Positions 34,968-45,348 are shown, counted from the first letter of the stretch. The stretch is DNA of 64,000 nucleotides from Nitrospiraceae bacterium (GCA_035623075.1 DASPUC010000027.1:1-64000); one strand, 5' to 3'. Made by a program: numbers and translations. Notes: generated from the letters alone by a model not told the origin.

Positions 34968-36292
34968 TCGTCATCGTCGGTGCAGGGTTGGCGGGCCTCA
35001 GCACAGCCTACCACCTTTCCGGTCTTCCATATCGACTGTTTGAAAGAGAGGAGGAAATCGGCGGGCTGTGCCGTTCGTATCGAAAAGATGGATTTACGTT
35101 CGATTACACGGGACATCTGCTCCACTTTCGCCAAGCCGAAATCAAAGCCTTAGTCGAACGCCTACTCGCCGGAAAACTGGCAAAACATGCCAGGCGATCC
35201 TTCATCTACTCCCACCGAACCTATACGGAATATCCGTTTCAGGTGAATACGTTCGGGTTGCCGCCTGAGGTAATCCGGGAATGTCTCATGGGATTTATTG
35301 CGACATTGACGCGGCCTATGTCGTCCATCTCCCCTGAGGACCGTACGTTCAAACAGTGGATTTTGGAGAACCTTGGCGAAGGCATGGCGAAGCATTTCAT
35401 GGTGCCGTTCAACGAAAAACTCTGGCAGGTCTCATTGGACGAACTGACCTCCGATTGGGTCTCATGGCTCGTGCCGAAGCCGGAACTCAAGGATGTGATC
35501 AACGGCGCCCTGGGTATCAAGGACAAAGCGTTTGGCTACAACCCTTCGTTTCTCTACCCGACAACGGACGGAATCAGAGTCTTGCCGGATTCGTTTTTGC
35601 CGGGCATTACTGCAATCCGAAACAGCATGGAACTGGTGGAAATCGACACGAAGCGTCGGTGCGCATCCTTTGACGATCGGCAGCGCGGTAAGAGCATCCA
35701 GGAACATTACGAGTCTCTGGTTTCAACGATTCCGATTCCTGAACTGGTTCGTCGCTGTCGTGATTTTCCCGACCATCTGAAGGAAGCCGCACGAGGTCTT
35801 CGGTGGGTCTCGGTCTCTAACGTGAATCTCGGCGTGTCGCGGGACCGAGTGTCCGATAAACACTGGATCTATTTCCCCGAATCCGAATATCCCTTCTACC
35901 GGGCCGGATTCCCCATGAATTTCTCCGCCTCTTTAGGACGCCCCGGCTGTAGCTCGATCTATGTGGAGATCTCGCACCGGCCGAACGAACGTCAGCCTGC
36001 AGAAGAACTGATCAAGCAGGCACGCTCCGGCATGGAACGAACCGGCATCTTGCGGCCGGACGACGAACTCGTTGTGGCCGATGTCAAAGACCTTCATTAC
36101 GCGTATGTCTACTTCGATCGCCATCGCGCGCGCACGGTGCCTGCCATCCTTGCTGAATTGGAGCGGCGAGGGATCTACTCGATCGGTCGCTATGGCCGCT
36201 GGGAGCACACCTCGATGGAGGATGCGATCAGCCAAGGGCAACAGCTCGCCGAGCGCCTCCGCGGCAAGGCCGATCAGCGCGCGTCTGCCTAA
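34964..36292 (+). CDS. FAD-dependent amine-oxidase/UDP-galactopyranose-mutase-like protein
   Basis: 442 residues. N-terminal dinucleotide loop IVIVGAGLAGLSTAYHLSG with the acidic strand end LFEREEEIGGLCRS, then GFTFDYTGHLLHF and YTEYPFQVNTFGLPPEV. The last two recall UDP-galactopyranose mutase and the protoporphyrinogen-oxidase-like flavoproteins common in capsule clusters. C-terminal YSIGRYGRWEHTSMEDAISQG is the usual FAD-contact helix. It may isomerise a sugar nucleotide in the cluster. True UGM is shorter (about 370-390) so the substrate is open. Confidence 0.8.
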   Translation: MIVIVGAGLAGLSTAYHLSGLPYRLFEREEEIGGLCRSYRKDGFTFDYTGHLLHFRQAEIKALVERLLAGKLAKHARRSFIYSHRTYTEYPFQVNTFGLPPEVIRECLMGFIATLTRPMSSISPEDRTFKQWILENLGEGMAKHFMVPFNEKLWQVSLDELTSDWVSWLVPKPELKDVINGALGIKDKAFGYNPSFLYPTTDGIRVLPDSFLPGITAIRNSMELVEIDTKRRCASFDDRQRGKSIQEHYESLVSTIPIPELVRRCRDFPDHLKEAARGLRWVSVSNVNLGVSRDRVSDKHWIYFPESEYPFYRAGFPMNFSASLGRPGCSSIYVEISHRPNERQPAEELIKQARSGMERTGILRPDDELVVADVKDLHYAYVYFDRHRARTVPAILAELERRGIYSIGRYGRWEHTSMEDAISQGQQLAERLRGKADQRASA

Positions 36293-36301
36293 GAGAGTAG
36301 C

Positions 36302-37447
36302 GTGCATAAGGTCTGCCACATTATCACCAAGCTGGAGCTCGGCGGGGCGCAGCAAAACACGCTGTACACAGTTTCTCATCTGAACCGGACCAAGTTTCTC
36401 CCCGTGCTCATTACCGGCGAACCGGGCATTCTTGACGAGGAAGCCAAAGCCCTGCCGGGTGTGACGTTCCTTCAAGTGCATTCCTTGGTTCGAGAAATCC
36501 GTCCTCTTAAAGATTGCCGTGCCCTATTGAAGCTGACGAACATCCTCAGAAAGCTCCGGCCAATGGTCGTCCATACACACAGTTCGAAAGCGGGAATTCT
36601 CGGCCGAATGGCGGCTCAGCTGGCCGGCGTTCCCATCGTGATCCACTCGATTCATGGGTATGGGCTGACACCGGTTCAACATCCGCTGGTTCGTCGTATG
36701 CTCTTGGGATTGGAGCGTTTGGTCTCAAAGAAGACGACGCGCTTCTTTTCGGTCTCGGAAGCGAATCGCCGACAAGGCATCGCGTGGGGGCTCTTCTCGT
36801 CCGATCGCTGTGTCGTGATTCGGAGCGGAGTGGACTTCAAAGCGTTGCGGGGGACCTCGGTCGACAAGCCAAGCAAGAAGCGTGAGCTCGGACTCGATCC
36901 GGCTCGACCGGTCGTCGGTGTGGTCGCACCGATGAAGCCTCAGAAAGCACCGCTGGATTTTGTCAGAGTAACGGCACTGGTTCGCCAGACGCATCCCAAT
37001 GTCCAATTCGTGATGGTCGGTGATGGAGAACTTCGTCCGGCCGTTGAACGGGAATGCACGAAACTCGGATTGAACCAGTCGTTGCATGTGTTGGGCTGGC
37101 GGCGGGATGTCGCTGAGATCCTGCAATGTATGGATATATTTGTCTTGACTTCGCTCTGGGAGGGCCTTCCGCGGGTCTACCTTGAAGCCTTGGCTCTGGG
37201 AGTCCCTGTCGTAGGGACGTGGGTGGATGGCGCGGATGAAGTCGTCAAAGATGGCGTGAACGGGTTCTTGCTGGAGCCTGGTGATATCGCTGGAATGGCT
37301 GCCAAGGTGCAACTGCTTCTCTCCCACCGTGTGTCGCTCTCTCAATTAGACCAGTCATGGCTCGAGAAAGAGTTTGATATCCGTGAAATGGTGCGCCGCC
37401 AAGAAGAGGAATATCAGCATCTGATCGAGAGTCTATCGTCAGATTGA
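36302..37447 (+). CDS. Glycosyltransferase family 4 type, last gene of the cluster
   Basis: 381 residues from GTG 36302, ten bases after the flavoprotein stop. HKVCHIITKLELGGAQQNTL is the GT4 opening; HTHSSKAGILGRMAAQLAG and HSIHGYGL follow. Donor-site blocks are GVVAPMKPQKAPLDFV, FVMVGDGELRPAVE and LTSLWEGLPRVYLEALALG. Resembles exopolysaccharide transferases of the EpsD/WcaL kind. No terminator was obvious after it. Confidence 0.9.
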   Translation: MHKVCHIITKLELGGAQQNTLYTVSHLNRTKFLPVLITGEPGILDEEAKALPGVTFLQVHSLVREIRPLKDCRALLKLTNILRKLRPMVVHTHSSKAGILGRMAAQLAGVPIVIHSIHGYGLTPVQHPLVRRMLLGLERLVSKKTTRFFSVSEANRRQGIAWGLFSSDRCVVIRSGVDFKALRGTSVDKPSKKRELGLDPARPVVGVVAPMKPQKAPLDFVRVTALVRQTHPNVQFVMVGDGELRPAVERECTKLGLNQSLHVLGWRRDVAEILQCMDIFVLTSLWEGLPRVYLEALALGVPVVGTWVDGADEVVKDGVNGFLLEPGDIAGMAAKVQLLLSHRVSLSQLDQSWLEKEFDIREMVRRQEEEYQHLIESLSSD

Positions 37448-37541
37448 CCGAAATGCCCATGTCTTTTGAGGCCGCTCTCATCGAGAAAACGGCGTTCCCC
37501 CTGTCAACATCTACTCTCTCCACACGTTGTATATTCTGTCG

Positions 37542-37547
37542 TATAAT
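37542..37547 (+). promoter_or_regulatory. Possible -10 box before the protease gene
   Basis: TATAAT at 37542-37547 lies 62 bases before the start codon, but no good -35 hexamer stands at the right distance. It is weak by itself. Confidence 0.25.
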
Positions 37548-37609
37548 GAGGCTGTACAACTTGGGGGCTTGACACGGTGCCGATCAATGCTATGCCGAAG
37601 GAGGTCATC

Positions 37610-38641
37610 ATGAAGTTCACGATCTGGGAAGCCTTGTTCGTCCTCTCTATCCTGGGAAATACAGTGGCTGCCTTCGGAGGGACTGGTGTGGGCCAGGGGA
37701 GTGATCTCTCGCCCCGTGAGATCTACGAACGGACGGCTCCCGCGGTTGTGATGGTCATGGGACATTCTGACGGCGGCACGAGCGGGAGTGGGGGAACCGG
37801 GTCGATCATTCAGGCCGACGGAACGATCCTTACGAATGCCCATGTGGTCATCGAGGAACGAACGGGAAAACCCTACCCGCGGCTGTCGGTCTTTTTGAAG
37901 CCAGCACGGGTGACAGGCGATTCAAAGGTGGACTTGTCGCGCATGTATCGTGCGAGGGTCGTGGCATATTCTCACCCATTGGATTTGGCGTTGTTGAAAC
38001 TAGAAGGAGTCACAGAGGCGCTCCCAGTGGTGAGTTTTAGCGATTCGTCACGCACGAGTATCGGAGATCACGTGGTCGCTATCGGACATCCGGAGCAGGG
38101 AGGACTCTGGACCTTGACCACCGGCGTCATCAGTGCAGAGGTTGACAACTTCAACGGGGTGAAGGGCAAAAACGTCTTTCAGACAGAGACGGGATTGAAT
38201 CGCGGCAATTCAGGCGGCCCGCTGCTGGATGGAGAAGGACACATGGTCGGGATCAATACGGCGATCGCCCGCGTGGCGCCCGACGGGCTTCCGATCACAA
38301 GCATCAGTTTCTCGCTCAAATCCAGTGTGGCGACCCAGTGGATGCGGGATCAACATGTTGCCATTCAACAAGGGAACGGGACCACGTCCCGGATGGGGCA
38401 AACCAGAGTGGCGACAGATGGGTCGACGTCCGCTCCACCGGATCAATCCGCTCCGCAGGCCAAGCCAGCTCCCACACCAAGGGCGGAAGGATTGAATAAA
38501 CCGCCCGTCAAACCAGATCTCGCCGACGCCGGTCCTGCTCGACCCTATGACCTCGATAAGTTAATCAGCGATCGGAGTAAGGCGGAGGCCGATCTCGACA
38601 ATATGATCAGTGAGATGCGCGGTAGGATGAAAGGCCGCTAA
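37610..38641 (+). CDS. Secreted trypsin-like serine protease (HtrA-like, no PDZ)
   Basis: 343 residues from ATG 37610 (GAAGGAGG ahead; the frame opens at 37577). Signal peptide of about 23 residues. The S1C catalytic domain shows the triad: His78 in ILTNAHVVIE, Asp125 in LDLALLKLE and Ser201 in GLNRGNSGGPLL. No PDZ domain follows; instead there is a proline/alanine-rich linker (PPDQSAPQAKPAPTPRAEG) and a charged helical tail (about 305-343). Periplasmic quality-control or regulated proteolysis is likely. It stands alone between the glycan cluster and the two-component pair. Confidence 0.9.
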   Translation: MKFTIWEALFVLSILGNTVAAFGGTGVGQGSDLSPREIYERTAPAVVMVMGHSDGGTSGSGGTGSIIQADGTILTNAHVVIEERTGKPYPRLSVFLKPARVTGDSKVDLSRMYRARVVAYSHPLDLALLKLEGVTEALPVVSFSDSSRTSIGDHVVAIGHPEQGGLWTLTTGVISAEVDNFNGVKGKNVFQTETGLNRGNSGGPLLDGEGHMVGINTAIARVAPDGLPITSISFSLKSSVATQWMRDQHVAIQQGNGTTSRMGQTRVATDGSTSAPPDQSAPQAKPAPTPRAEGLNKPPVKPDLADAGPARPYDLDKLISDRSKAEADLDNMISEMRGRMKGR

Positions 38642-39087
38642 CCGCCGATCTCGCGGCGACATAATGTGACGTTCAGGCCAAGCGCTGCAGTCTTCTCGCG
38701 CAGGTCGCGTCTCTAGCTATCGAGTGTCCACCCTCGCTCTGCGCGTTTTCCCTTCTGTCAATCCGTTCAAGGCTGAACATTTGTGCTTCCCAAATCGTAC
38801 GCCGAAAACCTAGGTGTTTCCCTTGGTCTGTCGGCGAGCCTCAGTGATGTTCTCTCCTCTCTGTACAACTTTGTCTCGTGCGCTGGTGGAAACCAACCAG
38901 TGATGAGGCGAATGGACTAGCCACATGGCCCATGTGGCTCTCAAAGAAGTGCACCGAAGAAAATGTGACGGCTGAATTGGTGCGAGAGTGCACCACCATC
39001 AGAGCATTTTGGATTAAAGATCGATTAGAGCGAACGGCATGAGCATTGCTGAGAAATATCTAGGTAGAGAAACAGGCTGGTGTCCCT
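38642..39087. other. Intergenic region with a perfect palindrome
   Basis: About 445 bases before the histidine kinase gene. It carries a perfect 9-bp-arm palindrome (38919-38939) and a weaker GGTGC/GCACC repeat near 38980-38995. No gene is convincing. Confidence 0.5.
38919..38939. promoter_or_regulatory. Perfect palindrome, candidate operator
   Basis: AGCCACATG (38919-38927), three-base centre GCC, CATGTGGCT (38931-38939). Symmetry and arm length suit a dimeric regulator; it is about 150 bases before the histidine kinase start. Confidence 0.45.
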
Positions 39088-40896
39088 ATGATGCTCCTGC
39101 AAGCCCATTATCCGGTCGTTGCCGCGATCCTGGCCTTGATCGCCGGGATCTTCGCCGTCGACTGGTGGCTCCCGCAAACTCTCGCGATTACTGTGCTGTA
39201 TGTGGTTCCTGTTCTGCTGGCGTCGCGGATTCATGTATCCTGGCTCACGTCACAGGTAGCAATCCTGGCCTCTGTCTTGACTCTGACGGAAATGATCCGC
39301 ACGCCGCTGGCGAACCTCACCTGGGTGGCGGTGTGCAATCGATCCTTCACTCTTCTGGTCATTTGGGTCACGGCGGTGCTCTGTCTCCACCGGCAGCGGG
39401 ACGAGGCGCGGCTGCGCAAAGTCTGTCAGGCCATCGAACAGCAGGTTGAAGAGCGAACGGCGGATCTGGCCCGGGCCAACAAACTCCTGGACGCTCTGCA
39501 TGCAGAGGCTGTCTCGCAGCTCGCGGCAATCGTGAAGTCCTCGGATGACGCGATTGTCGGCATGACGCTCAACGGCATTATTAGAAGTTGGAACGCCGGG
39601 GCCGAACAGATCTACGGCTATACGGCGGATGAAATGGTCGGACGATCGATCTCACTGCTGTGTCCACCCGATCGACTCGACGAAGTGCCGGCGATGCTGG
39701 GCCGAATCGCACGCAGCGAGCACGTCCGCCACGTCGAAACAGTCCAGCGACGGAAACGAGGAACGCCGATCGATGTGTCGTTGACCGTCTCTCCGGTAAA
39801 GGACGCAGACGGTATCGTGATCGGTGCTTCGTCGATCGCCCGGGATATCACGGCGCGAAAGCGCACTGAAGCCGCTCTGCGTGAAAGCGAAGCTCGATTC
39901 CATATGATGGCGGACACCGCCCCGGTGATGGTGTGGATGGCCGGTCCGGACGGCCGCTGTACCTTCGTGAACAAGCGCTGGCTCGAGTTTACGGGGCGCT
40001 CGCTCAACGATGAGATCGGCGACGACTGGATTATCGGACTTCACCCGACCGATGCCGAACGGTGCCAGAACACCTACAAGGGTTCATTCAAAACCGAGCA
40101 ACCGTTTTCGATGGAATATCGGTTGCAACGGAGCGATGGGAAGTATCGATGGGTTTTGGATACCGGAGTGCCGTTTTTCGAACCAGGCGGCCGGTTCGGA
40201 GGCTATATCGGAACCTGTGTAGACATGACCGAGCGCAAGGAAATGGAAGATCGATTGCGCAAGGCACTGAAGGACAAAGAAAGCCTCCTCCGCGAAGTCC
40301 ATCACCGGGTAAAAAATAACTTGCAGATCATCTCGAGTCTGCTGAACCTTCAGGTCAGTTCGATCAAAGATTCGCAGGTTGCTCAGCTGTTTCGTGAATG
40401 CCAGGTGCGCATCACCTCGATCGCCTTGCTCCATGACACGCTGCATCGGTCCGACAACCTGTCCAAGATCGCCATGAGCGAGTATATGCGGACTCTGATC
40501 GGCCATCTCTTCCGGTCCTACGGAGTGGATAGCGCCAGAATTCGAGTCAACCTTCAGCTTGATGAGGTTGAATTCGACATCGATACAGGCCTGACGTGCG
40601 GCTTGATTCTGGACGAACTCGTATCCAATTGTCTCAAACACGCCTTCAACGGCCACCGCACAGGCTGCATTACGATTTCGCTGCAGGCGCACGCAGACGA
40701 TACCTACTCGCTCCGGGTCAGCGACGATGGCGTTGGCCTGCCCAAGGACGGAGTCTTGAACAATCCGGACTCTCTGGGTCTGGAATTGGTCGGTCTCATG
40801 GCGGAAAAACTGGACGGAGCTGTCACATTGCAAAGCGGGCAAGGGACCGAATGGCAGGTCCGGTTCCGTCCGCTCCAGTACCAAGAAAGGATGTGA
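39088..40896 (+). CDS. Membrane histidine kinase with two PAS domains and HisKA_2
   Basis: 602 residues: three N-terminal membrane helices (residues 9-100), a coiled-coil linker, PAS 1 (about 142-255), PAS 2 with PAC (about 265-385), then the HisKA_2 dimerisation helix LREVHHRVKNNLQIISSLLNL with phospho-acceptor His405. A HATPase domain follows (LILDELVSNCLKHAF, VSDDGVGLP, GLELVGLMAEKLDG). HisKA_2 kinases often partner non-DNA-binding regulators. The response regulator gene starts three bases after its stop. The sensed signal is unknown. Confidence 0.9.
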   Translation: MMLLQAHYPVVAAILALIAGIFAVDWWLPQTLAITVLYVVPVLLASRIHVSWLTSQVAILASVLTLTEMIRTPLANLTWVAVCNRSFTLLVIWVTAVLCLHRQRDEARLRKVCQAIEQQVEERTADLARANKLLDALHAEAVSQLAAIVKSSDDAIVGMTLNGIIRSWNAGAEQIYGYTADEMVGRSISLLCPPDRLDEVPAMLGRIARSEHVRHVETVQRRKRGTPIDVSLTVSPVKDADGIVIGASSIARDITARKRTEAALRESEARFHMMADTAPVMVWMAGPDGRCTFVNKRWLEFTGRSLNDEIGDDWIIGLHPTDAERCQNTYKGSFKTEQPFSMEYRLQRSDGKYRWVLDTGVPFFEPGGRFGGYIGTCVDMTERKEMEDRLRKALKDKESLLREVHHRVKNNLQIISSLLNLQVSSIKDSQVAQLFRECQVRITSIALLHDTLHRSDNLSKIAMSEYMRTLIGHLFRSYGVDSARIRVNLQLDEVEFDIDTGLTCGLILDELVSNCLKHAFNGHRTGCITISLQAHADDTYSLRVSDDGVGLPKDGVLNNPDSLGLELVGLMAEKLDGAVTLQSGQGTEWQVRFRPLQYQERM

Positions 40897-40899
40897 ACT

Positions 40900-41901
40900 A
40901 TGGAACAGGCCACCATTCTCGTTGTCGAAGACGAAACCATTGTGGCGAAGGACATTCAATGTAGCCTTCAGAGGCTAGGGTATCACGTGCCCGGTACGGC
41001 CACGTCGGGCGAAGAGGCGATCCGCAAGGCGGGCGAACTCAAGCCGGATCTGGTCATCATGGATATCGTGCTCAAAGGGCGGATGGACGGGGTCGAGACC
41101 GCGCAGCAGCTGCAGCATCAGTACGATGTTCCGGTCGTGTACCTGACCGCCTATGCCGATCGTCAGACGTTGGATCGGGCCAAAACAACTACGCCGGCTG
41201 GATACATGCTCAAACCCTTCCAGCCCACCGAGTTGCGCACGACCATTGAGCTGGCTCTGCACCGGTCACGGTCCAATCGGCATGTGAAGGAGAGTTTGCG
41301 CTGGTTGATGACGACTGTGCGCTGCATTCAAGAGGCCGTGGTCACCACCGACCGAGACGGCCGGGTGACCTATTTGAGCCCGGCTGCGGAAGCGTTGACC
41401 GGTTGGACGCTGCAAGAACTGGTGGAACTGGATCTCAGAGTCCTTTTACAGGCCGGCAAGGAGATGCCATGCGTGACAATCGACAATCCGGCTCGGCGTG
41501 CGATCGCCGAACGGAATGTCGTTCAACTGGAGGGGCTGTACTTGAAGAAGAAAAACGGGGCCGTCGACGAGATCAGCGGCCGCGTTGCGCCTGTGTCCGA
41601 CGACGTAGGAACGATCATGGGCGCCGTGGTTGTCTTCCAAGAGATGAAAGGGACCGAGCTGGTGCGGGGAGAACTGGATCACCGTTATGCGAGGCCGGCA
41701 GGGATCATTAACCTCTGCGCCTGGTGCAAACGGGTGCCGGATGAATCAGGACATTGGTATGATCTCGCAACCTTCATCAGCGAACATTCGTTGCTCCAAT
41801 TCAATGGAGGACTCTGTCCGGAATGTATGGCCAGGTGCTTCCCACGTAAGGTCGAGGATCAGGGGCAGTTGTGTGATCTCGAACCCTCACGTGATGAGTA
41901 G
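40900..41901 (+). CDS. Response regulator with PAS and C-terminal cysteine module
   Basis: 333 residues: receiver domain 1-125 (ILVVEDETIV, phospho-acceptor Asp55 in LVIMDIVLKG, VVYLTAYAD, GYMLKPFQ), PAS about 130-255, and a C-terminal module of about 45 residues (LCAWCKRVPDESGHWYDL to GLCPECMARCF) with paired CxxC motifs that could bind metal. There is no DNA-binding domain, so output is probably by protein contact. This Cys module recurs in environmental PAS signalling proteins but has no assigned function. Cognate to the preceding kinase. Confidence 0.9.
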   Translation: MEQATILVVEDETIVAKDIQCSLQRLGYHVPGTATSGEEAIRKAGELKPDLVIMDIVLKGRMDGVETAQQLQHQYDVPVVYLTAYADRQTLDRAKTTTPAGYMLKPFQPTELRTTIELALHRSRSNRHVKESLRWLMTTVRCIQEAVVTTDRDGRVTYLSPAAEALTGWTLQELVELDLRVLLQAGKEMPCVTIDNPARRAIAERNVVQLEGLYLKKKNGAVDEISGRVAPVSDDVGTIMGAVVVFQEMKGTELVRGELDHRYARPAGIINLCAWCKRVPDESGHWYDLATFISEHSLLQFNGGLCPECMARCFPRKVEDQGQLCDLEPSRDE

Positions 41902-41944
41902 GGGTTTCTCAAATCCTGCGGGCAGTGTATGATGACACCCTGGC

Positions 41945-42790
41945 ATGTCGCCGAACGGTTCCCTCGGTCGGTATCTTCCAGTCGCGGGCATCGCTTTGTC
42001 CGTCCTGTTCATCTGGGCGGCGGACGTACTCGCAAGAACTGATCTCGAGCGATTCGAGTTGCTCGGGCCTGTCAAGACGGTTGTCACGAAGTATCCCCAG
42101 TTACGGACCACTCATCAATTCGATCGAAACGGCCTCCTCACGAGCCTGGAGCTCTTCCAAACCGATGGGAAGGACTCAGCCCGCTACGTGTTTGTCCGTG
42201 ATGCGTCGGGGCGTGTGACCGAGGAACAGACCTTCGAGCCGGATGGCACGATCGCCTATAAGAAGATTGTTCGTTATGGCTTTGACGAGCGGGGTCGGCA
42301 AACCGCGCTCGTGGCTGCCACAGACACGGGAGTCTTCACCAATGCGGAGTTTTCGATCTATGACCACCGCGGATTCCTGGTCGAAGAGCTCATTCTCTCC
42401 GGCCAAGGATTGATCGAAAAAAGCCTCTTCGATGTTCGGGGCAATCTCGTCTACCATGCGCGCTACTACCAAGGGAAATTGGTGCAAGAAGCGACGCATC
42501 ACCACAACCCCCTCGGCCGTTTAATGGAAAGCCGGTACTACGGGTTCGATGGAGACTTGATGCGAAAGGACCTTTATCGCTACAACGAGGCGGGTCAGCT
42601 CATCGAACAGCAGAGCGAGCTCTTTCACCAGTCTCACCTCAGAAAGACGATCGTGACCTTCGAGTTCGACCACGTCGGCAACTGGAGCAAAGAGACCGTT
42701 CAGCAGTGGACGGACAAGGGTGGGAGTCTCACCTTGGCCGATACCGTCGTCAGCCGAGAGCGGCTCTTGACCTACTACGGATCAGAATAA
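41945..42790 (+). CDS. Secreted RHS/YD-like repeat protein
   Basis: 281 residues with an N-terminal hydrophobic segment (LPVAGIALSVLFIWAADVLA) for export. The rest is made of short beta-hairpin repeats: TTHQFDRNGLLTSLELFQ, FSIYDHRGFLVEELILS, KSLFDVRGNLVYHARYY and YRYNEAGQLIEQQSELF. They resemble YD/RHS repeats but lack toxin or core domains. The role is unknown; possibly carbohydrate binding or surface display. Start ATG 41945. Confidence 0.65.
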   Translation: MSPNGSLGRYLPVAGIALSVLFIWAADVLARTDLERFELLGPVKTVVTKYPQLRTTHQFDRNGLLTSLELFQTDGKDSARYVFVRDASGRVTEEQTFEPDGTIAYKKIVRYGFDERGRQTALVAATDTGVFTNAEFSIYDHRGFLVEELILSGQGLIEKSLFDVRGNLVYHARYYQGKLVQEATHHHNPLGRLMESRYYGFDGDLMRKDLYRYNEAGQLIEQQSELFHQSHLRKTIVTFEFDHVGNWSKETVQQWTDKGGSLTLADTVVSRERLLTYYGSE

Positions 42791-42889
42791 CGCGAGGTGC
42801 CCGGATGCCTGTGAGGGTGTTGTCCGACATGCATCCAGGGATGAAAGACCGAGTCGAAGATCCGATGTCGGTACCGGAGGATCTGCCTG

Positions 42890-43672
42890 ATGCAGTTCAT
42901 TCCAAAGGAAATCCTTCACAATCTCCTCATGGGCCTCCGGCCTGTCGCGAAGTTTGCCCAGCGATATCATTCGACGGGAATTAACGCTGACCCTGAGATG
43001 GTCAGCCGTGTGTTTGGACTCTATTCACGATTCGTATCCGTACAGGGGAAGGACATTCTGGAAATCGGTCCTGGTCAGACACTGGAAGTCTTGGAACGGG
43101 CGAAAGCGGAGGGGGCACGGAGCTGTGCAGCGATCGATGTGACGGAATACCGGTCGCCGGTGCAGGCGAGAGAGCGGGCTATTACATACGTGATATACGG
43201 GGGGAGAGAGGTGCCGTTTGAAGCAGACCGCTTTGACCTCATTTGGTCGTATACGACCTTTGAGCATTTGCGCTATCCCGAGCTCACCGTCCGAGAATGT
43301 TTTCGGATTCTTCGGCCGGGAGGGTGTCTCGTCTCTGTGATCGACCTCGGAGATCATGCGTTCTATGGACGTGCAGTAGCCGGCCCCGACAAACTGTTCG
43401 ATTGCCTTCGGTATCCGGAATGGTTATGGAATCTCATGAGATGGAATCGAAGCTCGTATGTGAACCGACTGAGACGATCGGACTGGCTCAGGCTCTTCTC
43501 GCAGGCGGGATTTGTGGTGCGGGTGCAGGAGTCGACGGCCAGTGACAATATCGCGCGCTTGCTACCGACGCTGAAGTATCTGCACAAGTACAGTCATGAC
43601 GACGCCGTCACGAGTATCTTGACGGTCTGCCTGGAAAAGCCGCTGAACGCTCACGCTTTGCAATCAAGCTAA
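42890..43672 (+). CDS. SAM-dependent methyltransferase
   Basis: 260 residues. Class I core with motif [22 protein letters not shown], the acidic [26 protein letters not shown] and the post-motif [21 protein letters not shown]. The C-terminal third is basic and probably binds the acceptor. Similar proteins occur among glycan clusters; no closer assignment. It converges on ilvD with a four-base overlap of the two stop regions. Confidence 0.8.
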   Translation: MQFIPKEILHNLLMGLRPVAKFAQRYHSTGINADPEMVSRVFGLYSRFVSVQGKDILEIGPGQTLEVLERAKAEGARSCAAIDVTEYRSPVQARERAITYVIYGGREVPFEADRFDLIWSYTTFEHLRYPELTVRECFRILRPGGCLVSVIDLGDHAFYGRAVAGPDKLFDCLRYPEWLWNLMRWNRSSYVNRLRRSDWLRLFSQAGFVVRVQESTASDNIARLLPTLKYLHKYSHDDAVTSILTVCLEKPLNAHALQSS

Positions 43673-45342
43673 CTGGTAATCGCTCCTTCGGATGCGGAGG
43701 AGACGTGCCGTGCGTATTTAGCCATCACGCCGGAGGTATAGCGGGGAACAGGCCGTTTCGCCTTCTTCAACCGCGCCGCAATGTCTTTTTGCGAGAGTTC
43801 GACGTCCAAGCGCCGTTTCGCGATGTCGAACCGGATCATGTCGCCGTTCTTCACAGCGGCAATCGGCCCACCTTTGATGGCTTCTGGGGCAACGTGGCCA
43901 GCCATGAGGCCGTGGGTGGCGCCGGAGAACCGGCCGTCGGTAAGCAGGGCCACCGAGTCTCCCAGCCCCGCTCCGACGATTGCCGCCGTCACTCCCAACA
44001 TTTCGCGCATGCCCGGGCCACCTGAGGGACCTTCATAGCGGATCACCACGACATCCCCGGCCTTGATCTGCCGTGCTTGGACGGCGACGAAGGCATCTTC
44101 CTCCCGGTCAAACACCTTCGCGGGACCGCGGAAGGTCATGATGGAATGGCCGGCCACCTTGACCACGCAACCTTCCGGAGCCAAGTTGCCCTTGAGGATG
44201 ACCAATCCGCCGGTCGGCTTGATGGGATTCGACAAGGGTCTGAGAACTTGCTGGCCGGCCGTTTCCTTCGCCTCGTTGGCTTCTTCGCCGATCGTCTGCC
44301 CAGTCACCGTAGGTTGGCCGGCGTGGAGAATGCCCGCCTCGAGCAGCCGCTTGGCCACCAGCGTGGTTCCTCCAGCAGCATAGAGATCCGCCGCCGTAAA
44401 CCTGCCTCCCGGCTTGAGGTCGGCGAGCAGCGGCACTTTCCGATTGATCTGATCGAAATCATCGATCGTGAGCTTCACGCCCATTTCTCGAGCGACGGCG
44501 AGCAAGTGCAGCACGGCATTGGTCGAGCCACCAGTCGTGGCCACCGCTGCGATCGCGTTCTCCAGCGACTTCCGCGTGATGATCTGGCGTGGTCGCAGAT
44601 CGTGCTTCAGGAGGTCCATCACCATCCTTCCACATTCGAACGCCACGTCGTCCTTGTGTTGATCCATCGCCGGGACCCCGTTGCGACCCATCGGAGAGAT
44701 ACCGAGAAATTCAAAGGCGATCGCCATCGTATTGGCCGTGAACTGGCCGCCGCAGGCCCCGGGTCCGGGGCAAGCATGGTCTTCCAGGTCTTTCAACTCC
44801 GCATTCGTCATCGTGCCAGCCGCATGTTTGCCCACGGCTTCGAAGACATCTTGAATCGTCACGTCGTGACCTTGGAACCGGCCCGGCATGATGGACCCGC
44901 CGTAGAGCATCAGCGACGGCGCGTTCAAGCGAGCCAAGGCCATCACGGTCCCGGGGATGGTCTTGTCACAACCTGACAGCGCCACGACGCCGTCAAAGAG
45001 GTGCCCGCGTGCCACCAACTCGATCGAATCGGCGATCACTTCTCGGCTGATCAAGGACGCCTTCATCCCCTCGGTCCCCATCGAGATCCCGTCGGACACG
45101 GCGATCGTATTGTATTCGATGGGAGTGCCTCCTGCCGCTCGAATGCCGGCTTTCACCCGTTCTGACAGGCGCCGCAGGTGGAAGTTGCAGGGCATGACTT
45201 CGATCCAGGTGTTGGCCACGCCGATGAGCGGACGTGACAAGTCTTCATCGGTAAATCCAACGGCTTTCAACATCGCCCGTGCCGGTGCGCGGCCGGGACC
45301 GACCAACAGATCGTGGCTCTTGAGCTTCAATTCCTTCGGCAT
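43669..45342 (-). CDS. ilvD: Dihydroxy-acid dehydratase
   Basis: Iron-sulfur dehydratase of branched-chain amino acid synthesis, converting 2,3-dihydroxy-3-methyl-acids to 2-oxo acids. 557 residues, the normal length. Conserved blocks: [34 protein letters not shown] (cluster cysteines), [47 protein letters not shown]. No other ilv gene is nearby. The following PepSY gene lies upstream in transcription by only six bases, though the functions seem unrelated. Confidence 0.97.
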   Translation of the reverse strand: MPKELKLKSHDLLVGPGRAPARAMLKAVGFTDEDLSRPLIGVANTWIEVMPCNFHLRRLSERVKAGIRAAGGTPIEYNTIAVSDGISMGTEGMKASLISREVIADSIELVARGHLFDGVVALSGCDKTIPGTVMALARLNAPSLMLYGGSIMPGRFQGHDVTIQDVFEAVGKHAAGTMTNAELKDLEDHACPGPGACGGQFTANTMAIAFEFLGISPMGRNGVPAMDQHKDDVAFECGRMVMDLLKHDLRPRQIITRKSLENAIAAVATTGGSTNAVLHLLAVAREMGVKLTIDDFDQINRKVPLLADLKPGGRFTAADLYAAGGTTLVAKRLLEAGILHAGQPTVTGQTIGEEANEAKETAGQQVLRPLSNPIKPTGGLVILKGNLAPEGCVVKVAGHSIMTFRGPAKVFDREEDAFVAVQARQIKAGDVVVIRYEGPSGGPGMREMLGVTAAIVGAGLGDSVALLTDGRFSGATHGLMAGHVAPEAIKGGPIAAVKNGDMIRFDIAKRRLDVELSQKDIAARLKKAKRPVPRYTSGVMAKYARHVSSASEGAITS

Positions 45343-45348
45343 GCCTGC

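Noticed and set aside
40084-40959. 291-codon open frame antisense to the histidine kinase
   Set aside because: The kinase and its regulator have complete domains on the plus strand; the antisense product is featureless.
44077-44976. 299-codon open frame antisense to ilvD
   Set aside because: Arises from the codon bias of ilvD, which is intact and full length on the other strand.
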